A stretch of DNA of 41,543 nt from Camelimonas lactis (GCF_004342915.1 NZ_SLWL01000020.1:1-41543), one strand, 5' to 3'. Shown: positions 1 through 7,544, counted from the stretch's first letter. Notes: generated by a model not told the origin, from the letters alone. A program made the numbers and translations.

Positions 1-103
1 GGCTGCCCGAGGCGTGGAATCGATGCCCACGATGCCGTGGAATCCATGCCCACGATCGCGTGGAATCGATGCCCATCATCCGTGGAATCCGCACGCTTTG
101 TCA
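1..103. mobile_element. Terminal repeats of an IS21-like insertion sequence (partial)
   Basis: Three successive copies of a 22-23 bp unit of the form CGTGGAATCSATGCCCACGA begin near 13, 36 and 59, and a fourth degenerate CGTGGAATCC copy begins at 81. It ends in CGCACGCTTTGTCA at about 103. Multiple subterminal direct repeats ending in a terminal CA are typical of IS21-family ends. No istA or istB coding sequence lies inside the window, so the body of the element would be to the left. Family assignment is from remembered repeat style, not from a transposase. Sequence right of 103 loses the repeat. Confidence 0.5.
13..90. repeat. Tandem 22-23 bp repeats, about 3.5 copies
   Basis: Units start at 13, 36, 59 and 81, so the period is 23, 23 and 22 bp. 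Each begins CGTGGAAT; the alternating C/G at the ninth base and the CCCACGAT/CCCATCAT variants show divergence between copies. They are the internal structure of the insertion-sequence end described for 1-103. Confidence 0.85.
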
Positions 104-1062
104 AACTGGATATAAGGCATGCCAATACGCAAAAACAATAAGGATCCGATTATTTTTTGAGTATAGATTTGTTTGACGGGACCCTGACCCACCGCAGGCG
201 GCGCGCTTTTTGCCACAACATTCAACAGGATGGCGTTCGCCCAAACCTCGGACTGAATTCCCATACACCTGCCCTCACCTACGCCGGCAGTTAACGGGAA
301 ACGGAGATTATACGATATAATTCAGTCTGTTATCCAATACATGACGACTGGACGCCTCCTTTTCCGAGAACATGAACCGACTGTCTTATGGTCAGGTCCA
401 GGCCTGCCCGAACGAGCGCCGCGCCGGCGCGCTGGCCAATCGCGCCGCTCATCAAAATTGCGTTGATAGGTCGCACAGTCCGTCATGTTCCGGCCAGACA
501 AAGCGTCTCACGACAGCGGCCCGGCTCGATACGAATGCTGCCGGACCGTCAAAATCTGGCGAATCCGAAGCACACCGCTGGCGTGAAATCCAGGACGTAA
601 CCCGGGTTATCTTTTCGTGATCCAGATCCGGGCGCTCGCGTCCATGCGAATAGTTGCTTTTGCAACATCCTGATCTGCCGATCCTTCAGGTTCCCCTGGA
701 GGCTCGCGACGCCATTGGCCCGCGCTGGCCAGAGCGCTTCTGGCCCGGGCCTGCCTGTAAATCCCCAAACATCTGTTGGCTGGCGCTGTTGCCGTCAGAT
801 CAGCCGCCGCCCGCTGCGGGAAAACCGGCGGGTTGTCACGCAAACCGCAGGCCCCTTGCTATTCAGGCGCAGTCCAGCGGGGACGATGGCGCCCTGAATG
901 AAGATGCTCGCGTAAGCCCGGCAAGCCTCTGTTCCGGCTCCGGCGGCTCCTGTCCCGGCTTCCACGCGGGCGGCCGCCATCTCGCCAGTCCCAGCCCGTT
1001 GCGCGCTGAAACAGGCGGCGTCATGCCGGAGGCGCCAACCGGCGGACCGCAGCCAGAACAGA

Positions 1063-1093
1063 CACAGCCCGGATGGAAACCATCCGGGCTGTG
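1063..1093 (-). terminator. 14-bp stem-loop downstream of the NMO-like gene
   Basis: CACAGCCCGGATGG at 1063-1076 pairs perfectly with 1080-1093 around a three-base loop. It lies about 85 bases past the stop codon of the leftward gene ending at 1177. No U-run follows on the minus strand, so intrinsic termination is uncertain; the stem could instead protect the 3' end. Confidence 0.4.
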
Positions 1094-1139
1094 AGAAACC
1101 GGAACCGCGCCAGGTTTTCTCCTGGCGGGTGAACGGTGA

Positions 1140-1161
1140 CAGGGCCCGGCGCCGGGCCCTG
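1140..1161 (-). terminator. Perfect 22-bp GC palindrome after the NMO-like gene
   Basis: CAGGGCCCGGC is followed at once by its own reverse complement. The palindrome sits 16 bases beyond the leftward stop codon at 1177-1179. It has no U-tract. Together with the 1063-1093 stem it probably forms the 3' end of the leftward cluster. Confidence 0.4.
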
Positions 1162-1176
1162 CTTCACCAATGCCGC

Positions 1177-2154
1177 TCAGGAGTTCGCGAAATTGGCAAG
1201 GCGCCTGTTGATCAGGTCATTGGCCTGGGCCATGATCCGGTCGATCAGTTCCTGACAGGTCGGGATGTCGTTGATCAGGCCGGCGACCATGCCGCAGCTC
1301 CATGCGCCCGCATCCATTTCGCCTTGCTGCATGATGCGCGGGTAAACGCCAGCCACTTCAGCAGCGATATCCTCGAACTTGATGTTGGCGCCGAGAGCCT
1401 TTTCCTTCTCCAGCAGGCGGTCGACGGCGGCGTTGCGCAGCACGCGCTCTGTGTTGCGCAGCGGGCGCATGACGAGGCGGGTGTCGGTTTCGGAAGCGGC
1501 GAGGATCGCCTGCTTGACGTTCTCGTGCACCGGCGCTTCCTTCGTGGCGATGAAGCGGGTGCCCATGTTCATGCCCTCGGCGCCCAGCGCCAGGGCGGCG
1601 ACAAGGCTGCGGCCGTCGGCCATGCCGCCGGAGGCGACGAACGGCACCTTCAGCTCTTCCTCGGCGCGGGCCAGCAGGATGAAGTTCGGGATATCATCCT
1701 CGCCCGGGTGGCCGCCGCACTCGAAGCCGTCAACGCTCAGCGCGTCGACGCCAAGCGCCTGGGCCTTCAGCGAGTGGCGGATGGTGGTGCACTTGTGAAT
1801 GACCTTGATGTCGGCGGCCTTGAGCATGTCGACCCACTTGCCCGGGTTGTTGCCGGCGGTTTCCACCGCCTTGACGCCGCCATCGATGATCGCCTTGACG
1901 TAACCTGGGTAATCCGGCGCGTTCACCACCGGCAGGAAGGTCAGGTTCACGCCGATCGGCTTGTCGGTCAGCTTGCGGGCCTTCTCGATCTCGCGGGAAA
2001 GATCGTCCGGGGTGCGCTGGGTCAGGGCGGTGATGATGCCGAGGCCGCCAGCGTTGGAAACGGCGGCCGCCAGTTCGGCGAGGCCGACAAAGTGCATGCC
2101 GCCCTGAATGATCGGGTGCTTGATGCCGAACAGCTCGGTGATGCGCGTCTTCAT
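1177..2154 (-). CDS. Nitronate monooxygenase (2-nitropropane dioxygenase) family flavoprotein
   Basis: 325 residues, a TIM-barrel FMN enzyme of the NMO/FabK-like family. The family oxidises nitronates such as propionate 3-nitronate to carbonyl compounds; many members have unknown substrates. Visible motifs are QGGM at residues 17-20 (FMN contact), the GGH triad at 147-149 holding the His used as base in characterised NMOs, ASGGMADGR near 174-182 and GTRF at 198-201 for phosphate binding. The ATG at 2154 was chosen because the family N-terminus (MKTRITELFGIKHP) starts there and an AAGGA-like site precedes it; the frame stays open upstream but is not family-like. It follows the SDR gene on the same strand after 196 bases and may be co-transcribed. 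Confidence 0.9.
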   Translation of the reverse strand: MKTRITELFGIKHPIIQGGMHFVGLAELAAAVSNAGGLGIITALTQRTPDDLSREIEKARKLTDKPIGVNLTFLPVVNAPDYPGYVKAIIDGGVKAVETAGNNPGKWVDMLKAADIKVIHKCTTIRHSLKAQALGVDALSVDGFECGGHPGEDDIPNFILLARAEEELKVPFVASGGMADGRSLVAALALGAEGMNMGTRFIATKEAPVHENVKQAILAASETDTRLVMRPLRNTERVLRNAAVDRLLEKEKALGANIKFEDIAAEVAGVYPRIMQQGEMDAGAWSCGMVAGLINDIPTCQELIDRIMAQANDLINRRLANFANS

Positions 2155-2350
2155 GGGTGTCTCATTCCTTCCCGCATTGTCCGGCGGGCGGAGCCTGCTC
2201 CGCCGCCAGCATTCTGTGATCTTCCAGGACTTGCGGCGCAGGCCCGCGCCGCAAGCCCCCTGTCGTCCGGACAGGACAGCGACCGCCCCGCCCGACATGC
2301 GCTTGCGCCCGCTGGCCGACGCCAGCCATTTCTCATGGGGATTGCGGCGG

Positions 2351-3106
2351 CTACCAGGGCTCAGCCCATGGACGCAGGTCCATCTCATGGGTCCAGGCGT
2401 CCCTCGGCTGCTGATAGAGCGCCCAATAGGCCTGCGCAACCGATTCCGGCTGCATCAGCTGGTCTTCGCCCAGTGCCTCAAGCGCCGCCTCGCCGCCCCG
2501 GGCGCGGATGCGCTCGCGCACCCAGGCGGTGTCAACGCCGGAGTCGATGACCAGATGGGCCACGTGGATGTTTTGCGGCCCCAGCTCCCGCGCGGCGGAC
2601 TGGGCGACCGCCCGCAGGCCGAACTTGGCGCTGGCGAAAGCGGCGTAACCGGCGCCGCCGCGCAGGCCGGCGGTGGCGCCGGTGAGGAAAATCGCCCCCC
2701 GGCCATGGCGGGTCAGGATGCGGGCGGCTTCGCGCGTCGCCAGGAAGCCGCTGTAGCAGGCCATCTCCCAAACCTTGCGAAACACCCGTTCCGTGGTGTC
2801 CAGCAGCGGGAAATTGACGTTGGCGCCGACATTGAAAATGCAGATTTCCAGCGGGGCGATGGCGTCGGCCTCCGCCAGAAAGGCGGTGACATCCTGCTCG
2901 TCGCGCGCGTCGAGGGAACGGCCGCTGGCGCGACCGCCGGCGGCGGCGATGCTGGCGACGAGCGGCTCCAGTTTTTCGCCATTACGACGGCCGGCGTGGA
3001 CGGCGAAACCTTCGGCGGCGAATTTCCGGCAGATGGCGGCGCCAATGTAATCGCCAGCGCCGATCACCGCCACGGAGGCGTTGCGCGGGTTTGCGGGGGC
3101 GCTCAT
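2351..3106 (-). CDS. SDR-family oxidoreductase with Phe in place of the catalytic Tyr
   Basis: 251 residues, single Rossmann domain. The dinucleotide loop GAGDYIG is at 16-22, the FNVG equivalent of NNAG at 91-94 and TGATAG at 142-147. The usual YxxxK catalytic pair reads FASAK (F157, K161); the nearest Tyr is Y154, one turn away. An F-type version of this motif occurs in some SDR subfamilies, so this need not be a damaged gene, but classical hydride-transfer chemistry is uncertain. Its ATG overlaps the stop of the upstream HCCA isomerase gene (ATGA overlap, 3103-3106), indicating translational coupling. Substrate cannot be read from sequence; the context suggests an aromatic, quinone or electrophile pathway. 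Confidence 0.88.
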   Translation of the reverse strand: MSAPANPRNASVAVIGAGDYIGAAICRKFAAEGFAVHAGRRNGEKLEPLVASIAAAGGRASGRSLDARDEQDVTAFLAEADAIAPLEICIFNVGANVNFPLLDTTERVFRKVWEMACYSGFLATREAARILTRHGRGAIFLTGATAGLRGGAGYAAFASAKFGLRAVAQSAARELGPQNIHVAHLVIDSGVDTAWVRERIRARGGEAALEALGEDQLMQPESVAQAYWALYQQPRDAWTHEMDLRPWAEPW

Positions 3107-3732
3107 GCGGCTGCTCCCGCGCCGGCGTTCTGGCGGCGGAGGATCTCCTCCTCCACATCGCGCAACCGGTCCTTGCCGAAGTACAGTTCATCACCGACGA
3201 AGAAACTCGGGATGCCGAAGACGCCGCGCTCCACCGCCTGGTTGGTCTTGGCGAGCAATTCGTCCTTCACGTCCTGATCGGCGGCCAGTCGCAGCAGGCG
3301 TTCGGCCGGCAGCCCGGCGTCGGTCAGGGCGGCGCGAAACACCTCCGGGTCGTCCATCTTGCGCGGATGCTCCCACATGGCGCTGAACACCGCCTCCACA
3401 TAGGGCGCGAATACATCCTCGCGCTGCGCCGCCACGGCGCCGCGCATCAGTTGCAGGGTATTGACCGGGAAATATGGATTGAAACGGAAGCGCGTGACGC
3501 CGTGGCGGCGGATGAAACGCTCCATCTCAAGATGCTCATAGGCCATCTTGTTGCGGATATTGGCGTAGGCCTCGGCCGGCGAACGGTTGCCTGTCGCCCG
3601 GAATATGCCGCCGAGCAGCACCGGCTGGTAGCTGAATTTCACGCCGGTGCGCGCCTCGATGTCCGGCAGCACGAGGTGCGACAGCCAGGCGTTGGGGCTG
3701 CCGAAATCAAACAGGAATTCCGGACTGGTCAT
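3103..3732 (-). CDS. 2-hydroxychromene-2-carboxylate isomerase / kappa-class GST-like (DsbA fold)
   Basis: 209 residues. HCCA isomerases use glutathione to isomerise 2-hydroxychromene-2-carboxylate in naphthalene degradation; relatives are kappa-class glutathione transferases with other electrophilic substrates. The N-terminal FDFGSPNAW (residues 8-16) gives the glutathione-activating Ser12 where DsbA has CxxC. GVFGIPSF at 170-177 holds the cis-Pro, and FGKDRL at 185-190 is the standard C-terminal signature. It is the first gene of a leftward cluster (isomerase, SDR, NMO-like) and faces an HxlR regulator across a 387-base region containing a palindrome at 3864-3880. Start ATG 3732 fits the family N-terminus. 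Confidence 0.92.
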   Translation of the reverse strand: MTSPEFLFDFGSPNAWLSHLVLPDIEARTGVKFSYQPVLLGGIFRATGNRSPAEAYANIRNKMAYEHLEMERFIRRHGVTRFRFNPYFPVNTLQLMRGAVAAQREDVFAPYVEAVFSAMWEHPRKMDDPEVFRAALTDAGLPAERLLRLAADQDVKDELLAKTNQAVERGVFGIPSFFVGDELYFGKDRLRDVEEEILRRQNAGAGAAA

Positions 3733-3863
3733 GGCGCATCCTCCCTGGAAGCCGGTTGCCTGAGACAGGCCTGGTCATGAGCCGCCTGCCTGGAATCACC
3801 TGGAACCGCGCCGGCGAAAGGCGGCAGGCTGATGTTTGCTTTTGTTCCGACAGGCGCTGACAA

Positions 3864-3880
3864 AGTTCCAAAAAGGAACT
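3864..3880. promoter_or_regulatory. 17-bp palindrome, candidate HxlR operator
   Basis: AGTTCC-AAAAA-GGAACT is a perfect 6-5-6 inverted repeat. A further GTTCC half-site lies at 3844-3848, exactly 21 bases (two helical turns) before the GTTCC at 3865. TGATGTT (3830-3836) and AACATCA (3880-3886) form a wider inverted pair around them. The position, 132 bases before the HCCA isomerase start and between divergent genes, fits an operator for the adjacent HxlR protein. This is inference from position and symmetry. Confidence 0.5.
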
Positions 3881-3974
3881 AACATCAAACTAGAGGCTGG
3901 CGCGCCCCTGTCAAGCGCGTTGGGCTCCACGCGGCGATTTCGGCGCAGCCTGCCGGAATCCGGCGCGCCAATAC

Positions 3975-4013
3975 TTGCTGGCCAGGTTTGCTGGCTACGT
4001 TTGCTGGCCGCGC
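3975..4013. repeat. Three tandem 13-bp repeats upstream of hxlR-type gene
   Basis: Units TTGCTGGCCAGGT, TTGCTGGCTACGT and TTGCTGGCCGCGC start at 3975, 3988 and 4001 with an exact 13-base period. The period is not a multiple of three and the region is intergenic, so the repeat is not protein-driven. Confidence 0.85.
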
Positions 4014-4040
4014 TGGATGATGCGATGGACGTTGGACGCC

Positions 4041-4093
4041 ATGAGAACCGTTATGGAAAACCGTCATCGAAACCATCACGGAAACCCGTCATG
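4041..4093. repeat. Four tandem 12-13 bp repeats just before the HxlR start
   Basis: Units of the form ATGGAAACCCGTC start at 4041, 4053, 4066 and 4078, with a partial fifth at 4091; periods alternate 12, 13, 12, 13. The last copy is 27 bases before the regulator's ATG at 4120. They may be direct-repeat binding sites or products of replication slippage. Confidence 0.75.
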
Positions 4094-4119
4094 AACCCTG
4101 GGAGGGGGAGGCACAGCCC

Positions 4120-4620
4120 ATGAAATGGAAAGCGCTGGACGCGGAGCCCTGCTCGATCGCCCGCACCCTGTCATTTGTCGGCGACCGGTGGAGCCTGCTG
4201 GTGCTGCGCGACTGCTTCCTGCGCGTACGGCGGTTCGAGGAATTCCAGCGCCGCCTTGGCGTAACGCGGCATATTCTCGCTGACCGGCTGAAGCGTTTCG
4301 TGGAAGCAGGCATTCTCAGCCGGGTCGCCTACCAGACCAGCCCGGAGCGCCACGAATATGTGCTGACCCAAAAGGGGCTTGAGCTTTACCCGGTGCTGAT
4401 GGCCATGGCGCGCTGGGGCGACGCCTGGATGGACGATGGCGCGGGACCGCCGCTACGTTATCGCCACCGCCCCTGCGGGCATCATTTCACCCCGGTGATG
4501 TGCTGTTCCGAATGTGGCGAGCCGCTCGATCCACGGGCTGTCACCGTCGAGCCGGGGCCGGGCCTCGGATCGGAAGACGCCCAGCTCCTGCCGCCCGCGC
4601 GCCAGAACCCGGCTTCCTGA
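4120..4620 (+). CDS. HxlR-family winged-helix transcriptional regulator
   Basis: 166 residues. The HxlR helix-turn-helix spans about 10-105: CSIARTL with Cys11, the near-invariant GDRWSLLVLRD (21-31), RFEEFQRRLG (38-47) and the wing RVAYQTSPERHEYVLT. An N-terminal Cys at this position is redox-active in several HxlR regulators of quinone or aldehyde stress. The C-terminus adds a possible metal site: C119, H121, C129 and C132 (CGHHF...CCSECG), longer than the minimal 110-120-residue family members. ATG 4120 has a strong GGAGGGGGAG site ending 9 bases upstream. It is divergent from the HCCA isomerase cluster and is the obvious candidate to control it. Confidence 0.9.
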   Translation: MKWKALDAEPCSIARTLSFVGDRWSLLVLRDCFLRVRRFEEFQRRLGVTRHILADRLKRFVEAGILSRVAYQTSPERHEYVLTQKGLELYPVLMAMARWGDAWMDDGAGPPLRYRHRPCGHHFTPVMCCSECGEPLDPRAVTVEPGPGLGSEDAQLLPPARQNPAS

Positions 4621-4760
4621 GCCGGGCCCATCTCAGCCGGAAACATCGTGTCCCCGGGAGCGCGGACGCGATCGGCGGCCGCGGCTGCGCCCGGCGGCGG
4701 CGCGCGCCGCCGGGCCAGTTCACCGGGAACAAGGGCCCGGAACAAACCATCAGAAATCGA

Positions 4761-5081
4761 TCACCAGCGGCGATAGTAACGCGGGCCGTAGTAACGCCGG
4801 TAATACGGCCGGGGCGCGTAATAGCGCGGACGGTAATAACGGCGCGGCGCGTAGTACGGCCGGTAGTATGGCCGTGGATAATAGTAACGCGGCCCCGGGC
4901 GATAAACGCAGCCATAGGGACCACAAACCGTGTAGGCCCGCTCGAACAGCGCGTCAGGCGCCGCGCCAGCCGCAAGGGCCGCCTGTGGCCCGGCCGGCGC
5001 CGCCTGGGCTTGCTGGCCACCGCCCATGCAACCCAGACCGAATCCGGCGACCACCGCCAGACAGATTGCAAAACGTCTCAT
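4761..5081 (-). CDS. Secreted Tyr/Arg/Pro-rich small protein
   Basis: 106 residues. The N-terminus (MRRFAICLAVVAGFGLGCMGGG) is a signal peptide; a Cys in it could make it a lipoprotein, but the lipobox is poor. The mature part has VCGPYGCVYRPG followed by about 45 residues of RYYYPRPYYRPYY-type repeats. The tail is strongly basic and aromatic, as in many small cell-envelope proteins of Hyphomicrobiales, and resembles the two GCG-type proteins at 22870 and 23344. Start 5081 was chosen over the in-frame ATG at 5123 because AGAAGGGGAA precedes it and the signal peptide begins there. No enzymatic function is visible. A 26-bp inverted repeat lies 87 bases upstream. Confidence 0.75.
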   Translation of the reverse strand: MRRFAICLAVVAGFGLGCMGGGQQAQAAPAGPQAALAAGAAPDALFERAYTVCGPYGCVYRPGPRYYYPRPYYRPYYAPRRYYRPRYYAPRPYYRRYYGPRYYRRW

Positions 5082-5167
5082 AACTGTTCCCCTTCTCCAC
5101 ATGACGTCCCGTGCGGTCATCATGCGTTCGGCAATGATCGTCTGTCAGAACGAGTCTGCCGCAGGTC

Positions 5168-5193
5168 GAACGTTGCGGCAATTCGCAACGTTC
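5168..5193. promoter_or_regulatory. 26-bp inverted repeat (10-6-10) upstream of secreted protein gene
   Basis: GAACGTTGCG at 5168-5177 and CGCAACGTTC at 5184-5193 are perfect reverse complements around GCAATT. It lies in the 274-base gap between the secreted protein gene (start 5081) and the acetyltransferase stop (5356). There is no U-tract in either direction, so an operator is more likely than a terminator. Confidence 0.5.
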
Positions 5194-5355
5194 CATTGGG
5201 GAACCTGGCTCATGGGGACAGGGTCGGGCCGGGGCGACGCCCCCTGGGACCCGCCATATCCGCCGGGGCCCGTGGGATCACTGCCCCATCAGACGGCGCC
5301 GGGGAGCCGGGTCAGCTCTCCCCGGTCGCCATCGGTCACGACAACGTGAGACCGG

Positions 5356-6900
5356 TCAGGCCGGGGTGAAGATGTTGCGGCCGTCCTCATGGCGGACCGT
5401 TCCGGGCCGGCCGAGTCCCTCACGCGCCTGCAGATCGCGCATGACGGCCACATCCTTCGGCGTATTGGCGAGGAAGCGCTCTCCCGTGGCGTCAAGACGG
5501 CCGATGACAATGGCGAAATCCGGATCGGTCTTGCCATACATGACCGTGTAGGTCTCGATGGTCGCCGGCCCACTGGCTGCTTCAACCAGCGGCGCCTTTG
5601 GCAGCGCGTCGAGGGCGTTCTGCAATTCCGACGGCTTCTGGCGACCCCAGTGACCTTCGGTTGGCGTGGTGGAATAGACGCCGAACGAATGCTTGGTGAT
5701 GTAGTTGCCGTTGGCGGTGACCAGACCGAAGCTCCGCGGCTTGCCGCGCACCCGGCGCATCATTTCCGAGATCGAGTGCATCACATAGCTGTTGCCGGGG
5801 CCACCGAAGAACGGCAGGCCGCCCGTCACCGTCAGGCCGCGCGGGTCGTCTTCCGCAAGGCCGATCTCGGCGCAGGCAATCTCCACCGCGGAGGGGAAGC
5901 AGCTGTAGAGATCGAGGAAATCCATGTCGGCGATGGTCTTGCCGGCCATGTCGAGGGCGATGCGCGAACCGTTGCGGATCGCCGCCGAGCCGGCGATGAC
6001 CTCACGCTCGGACAGATACCAGTGGTCGTGCCCGTCGGCGCAACCATGCAGATAGACCCATTTGCTTTCCGGAATACCCAGCTCACGCGCGGTTCCCACC
6101 GACGTCATGACCACGGCGGCGGCCTGATCGATATAGGCGTTGGCGTTCATGAAGCGCGGATAGGGGAAGCCGATCCAGCGGTTGTCGGCGGTGATGGTGG
6201 AGAGCTGCTCCGCGCTGAACCCCTCGCGCCGGGTGGCCAGGGGATTGTCCTTCGCCACGGCGGCGAAGCCGGCGAACAGCTTGCCCATGGCCTTCATGTG
6301 GGTTTCGACGTCGCGGCCGCGCTTGCCGCGAATGGCGTTCTCGATCAGCGGGTACATGGCGATGGCCGCCCGCATCAGGTGGCGCTCTTCGTAGTCGCTC
6401 CAGCCGCGACGCGGATCGCCGATCTCCTCGAAAGCGCCGCCGGGATCCTCGGCCCAGTTGGCCTTCACGTCGCCGCGCGTCGCGCCATACTGGGTGCGCA
6501 GGGCCTCGCCGCCGACCAGCAGGGCGGCGCGCATGTCGCCGGCGGCGATCTGCTCGGCGAACATGTTGACCAGGTACTGGGGCATGTTGCCGCCGTTCCA
6601 CGTGTAGATGTGGCGGCTGGCGTTGACGCCGAGACGCTGGGCCACGCTCTTCGGCGGATTGGTCGAGCGACCGAAGCTGGTGGCGAAGCGCGGCGCCGTG
6701 TCGGCGAACATCCGCAACATGGCCACCGTGTCCACGACGCCCGCCATGCTGGCGGCGCCCGTGTCATCCAGCGCCGCGCGACCGGCCTGGGCAATCAGGT
6801 CAATGGGGGAACGCGCATCGGTGGCCGGCGTCGTCAGGTCGGTAACGTCGCCGCAGCCGACGAGCACCGGGGTTGAGGGATCGATATTGCTGGTCGCCAT
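5356..6900 (-). CDS. Acetyl-CoA acetyltransferase / thiolase-like protein (SCP-x type)
   Basis: 514 residues, thiolase superfamily. The protein begins MATSNIDPSTPVLVGCGDVT, as in the long acetyl-CoA acetyltransferase group related to sterol-carrier thiolases. DLYSCFPSAVEIA near residue 330 carries a conserved Cys, and TKHSFGVYS near 403 carries the catalytic-type His. The C-terminal 90 residues (TVMYGKTDPDFAIVIGRL onward) form the OB-like extension of this group. The classical N-terminal CxS nucleophile motif of degradative thiolases is not obvious, so the reaction is uncertain; acyl transfer or thiolysis on CoA esters is expected. Start ATG 6900 has AGGAAACAG upstream. It appears monocistronic. 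Confidence 0.88.
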   Translation of the reverse strand: MATSNIDPSTPVLVGCGDVTDLTTPATDARSPIDLIAQAGRAALDDTGAASMAGVVDTVAMLRMFADTAPRFATSFGRSTNPPKSVAQRLGVNASRHIYTWNGGNMPQYLVNMFAEQIAAGDMRAALLVGGEALRTQYGATRGDVKANWAEDPGGAFEEIGDPRRGWSDYEERHLMRAAIAMYPLIENAIRGKRGRDVETHMKAMGKLFAGFAAVAKDNPLATRREGFSAEQLSTITADNRWIGFPYPRFMNANAYIDQAAAVVMTSVGTARELGIPESKWVYLHGCADGHDHWYLSEREVIAGSAAIRNGSRIALDMAGKTIADMDFLDLYSCFPSAVEIACAEIGLAEDDPRGLTVTGGLPFFGGPGNSYVMHSISEMMRRVRGKPRSFGLVTANGNYITKHSFGVYSTTPTEGHWGRQKPSELQNALDALPKAPLVEAASGPATIETYTVMYGKTDPDFAIVIGRLDATGERFLANTPKDVAVMRDLQAREGLGRPGTVRHEDGRNIFTPA

Positions 6901-7190
6901 CTGTTTCCTGCCCTGGAGCGGATGCGTCTCGGGAAACCGGAGCGGTCGCCGCGATGCCGGATCACGCCTGTTGTCATGCGGGGCCGTGGCCGCTCCTTCG
7001 GGAAGCGCCTCCCCCGGCGGGGCCATGCCCGGGCCTCGCCCGCCATGATGGCGAACCGGCCGGCGGCCCACGGACAACCTGAATAGTCGCAATCCCCGCC
7101 CGAGGCGAGAGCCACGCAGGCGACAGGGCATGCCCCGCGCGCATGACGGCGGGTGATCCAGGCTTCCAGTCAGGATGAAGATGAGAAAAC
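6901..7190. other. Intergenic region, no gene seen
   Basis: 290 bases between the acetyltransferase start and the 3' end of tRNA-Thr. Open frames here are GC-driven and lack ribosome binding sites. It presumably carries the promoter of the leftward acetyltransferase gene; no clear -10/-35 pair stands out. Confidence 0.5.
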
Positions 7191-7265
7191 TGGTGCCGCA
7201 GGGGAGGATTGAACTCCCGACCTCACCATTACCAATGGTGTGCTCTACCACTGAGCTACTGCGGC
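7191..7265 (-). tRNA. tRNA-Thr (GGT anticodon)
   Basis: On the minus strand the gene reads GCCGCAG TA GCTC...GAGC, anticodon arm ACCAT-TGGTAAT-GGT with anticodon GGT, T-arm with GTTCAATCC and 3' CTGCGGC-A-CCA. The acceptor stem GCCGCAG/CTGCGGC pairs perfectly. The encoded CCA is present, giving 75 nt. It decodes ACC/ACU threonine codons. It stands between the acetyltransferase gene and hemA with no partner tRNA nearby. Confidence 0.97.
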
Positions 7266-7512
7266 TTTCCGGGGAGCGGCGCGCTTGCGTCAGCCGCGTC
7301 CTTCGATGGGCGCTCCAATGCCACAGCGACTGGCGGCGCGCAAGCGGCGGAAGGCGAATGTTTGTGGAATGCGACGTTTTCGCGCTTCCAGCCGAAGCCG
7401 GCAGGGGAAAACCCGGGTCGAAAGCGGCGGCGACGCCGCGGCTGGATGCCCACGGGGTCGCGAAGGCGCCTGGAGAATAAAATCACCTTCCGGGAGAGGA
7501 CGCCCCAAATGC
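7266..7512. other. Intergenic region between tRNA-Thr and the hemA terminator
   Basis: No gene is supported. The open frames in this stretch overlap the tRNA and have no family resemblance. It should hold the promoter of the leftward tRNA-Thr gene, but no clear hexamers are visible. Confidence 0.45.
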
Positions 7513-7544
7513 AAAAGGCGTGACCGGCCCGCTGGTCACGCCTT
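7513..7544 (-). terminator. Rho-independent terminator of hemA
   Basis: AAGGCGTGACC (7515-7525) pairs perfectly with GGTCACGCCTT (7534-7544) around an 8-base GC loop. On the minus strand the stem is followed by TTGCATTTGG. It starts about 50 bases past the hemA stop codon. Confidence 0.75.

Larger units (their letters stand above)
104..1176. other. About 1.07 kb without a credible gene
   Basis: The first 250 bases are clearly lower in GC than the rest of the window. A leftward open frame starts at ATG 264, with a TATAAT-like hexamer on the minus strand near 320, and would be cut by the insertion-sequence end after about 53 codons. It resembles no family I know and its codon use is weak. The longer open frames between 372 and 1094 look like random GC-rich frames: no ribosome binding sites and no recognisable protein features. 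Two hairpins (1063-1093 and 1140-1161) close the region next to the nitronate monooxygenase stop. Confidence 0.5.

Noticed and set aside
654-1094. 146-codon plus-strand frame in the left gap
   Set aside because: No ribosome binding site, Pro/Gly/Ser-rich random composition, and it runs through the terminator-like hairpin at 1063-1093.
1129-2550. Long open frame of 473 codons on the plus strand
   Set aside because: It is antisense to the NMO-like and SDR genes; its composition is His/Gly/Ala-rich noise produced by the codon bias of the real genes.
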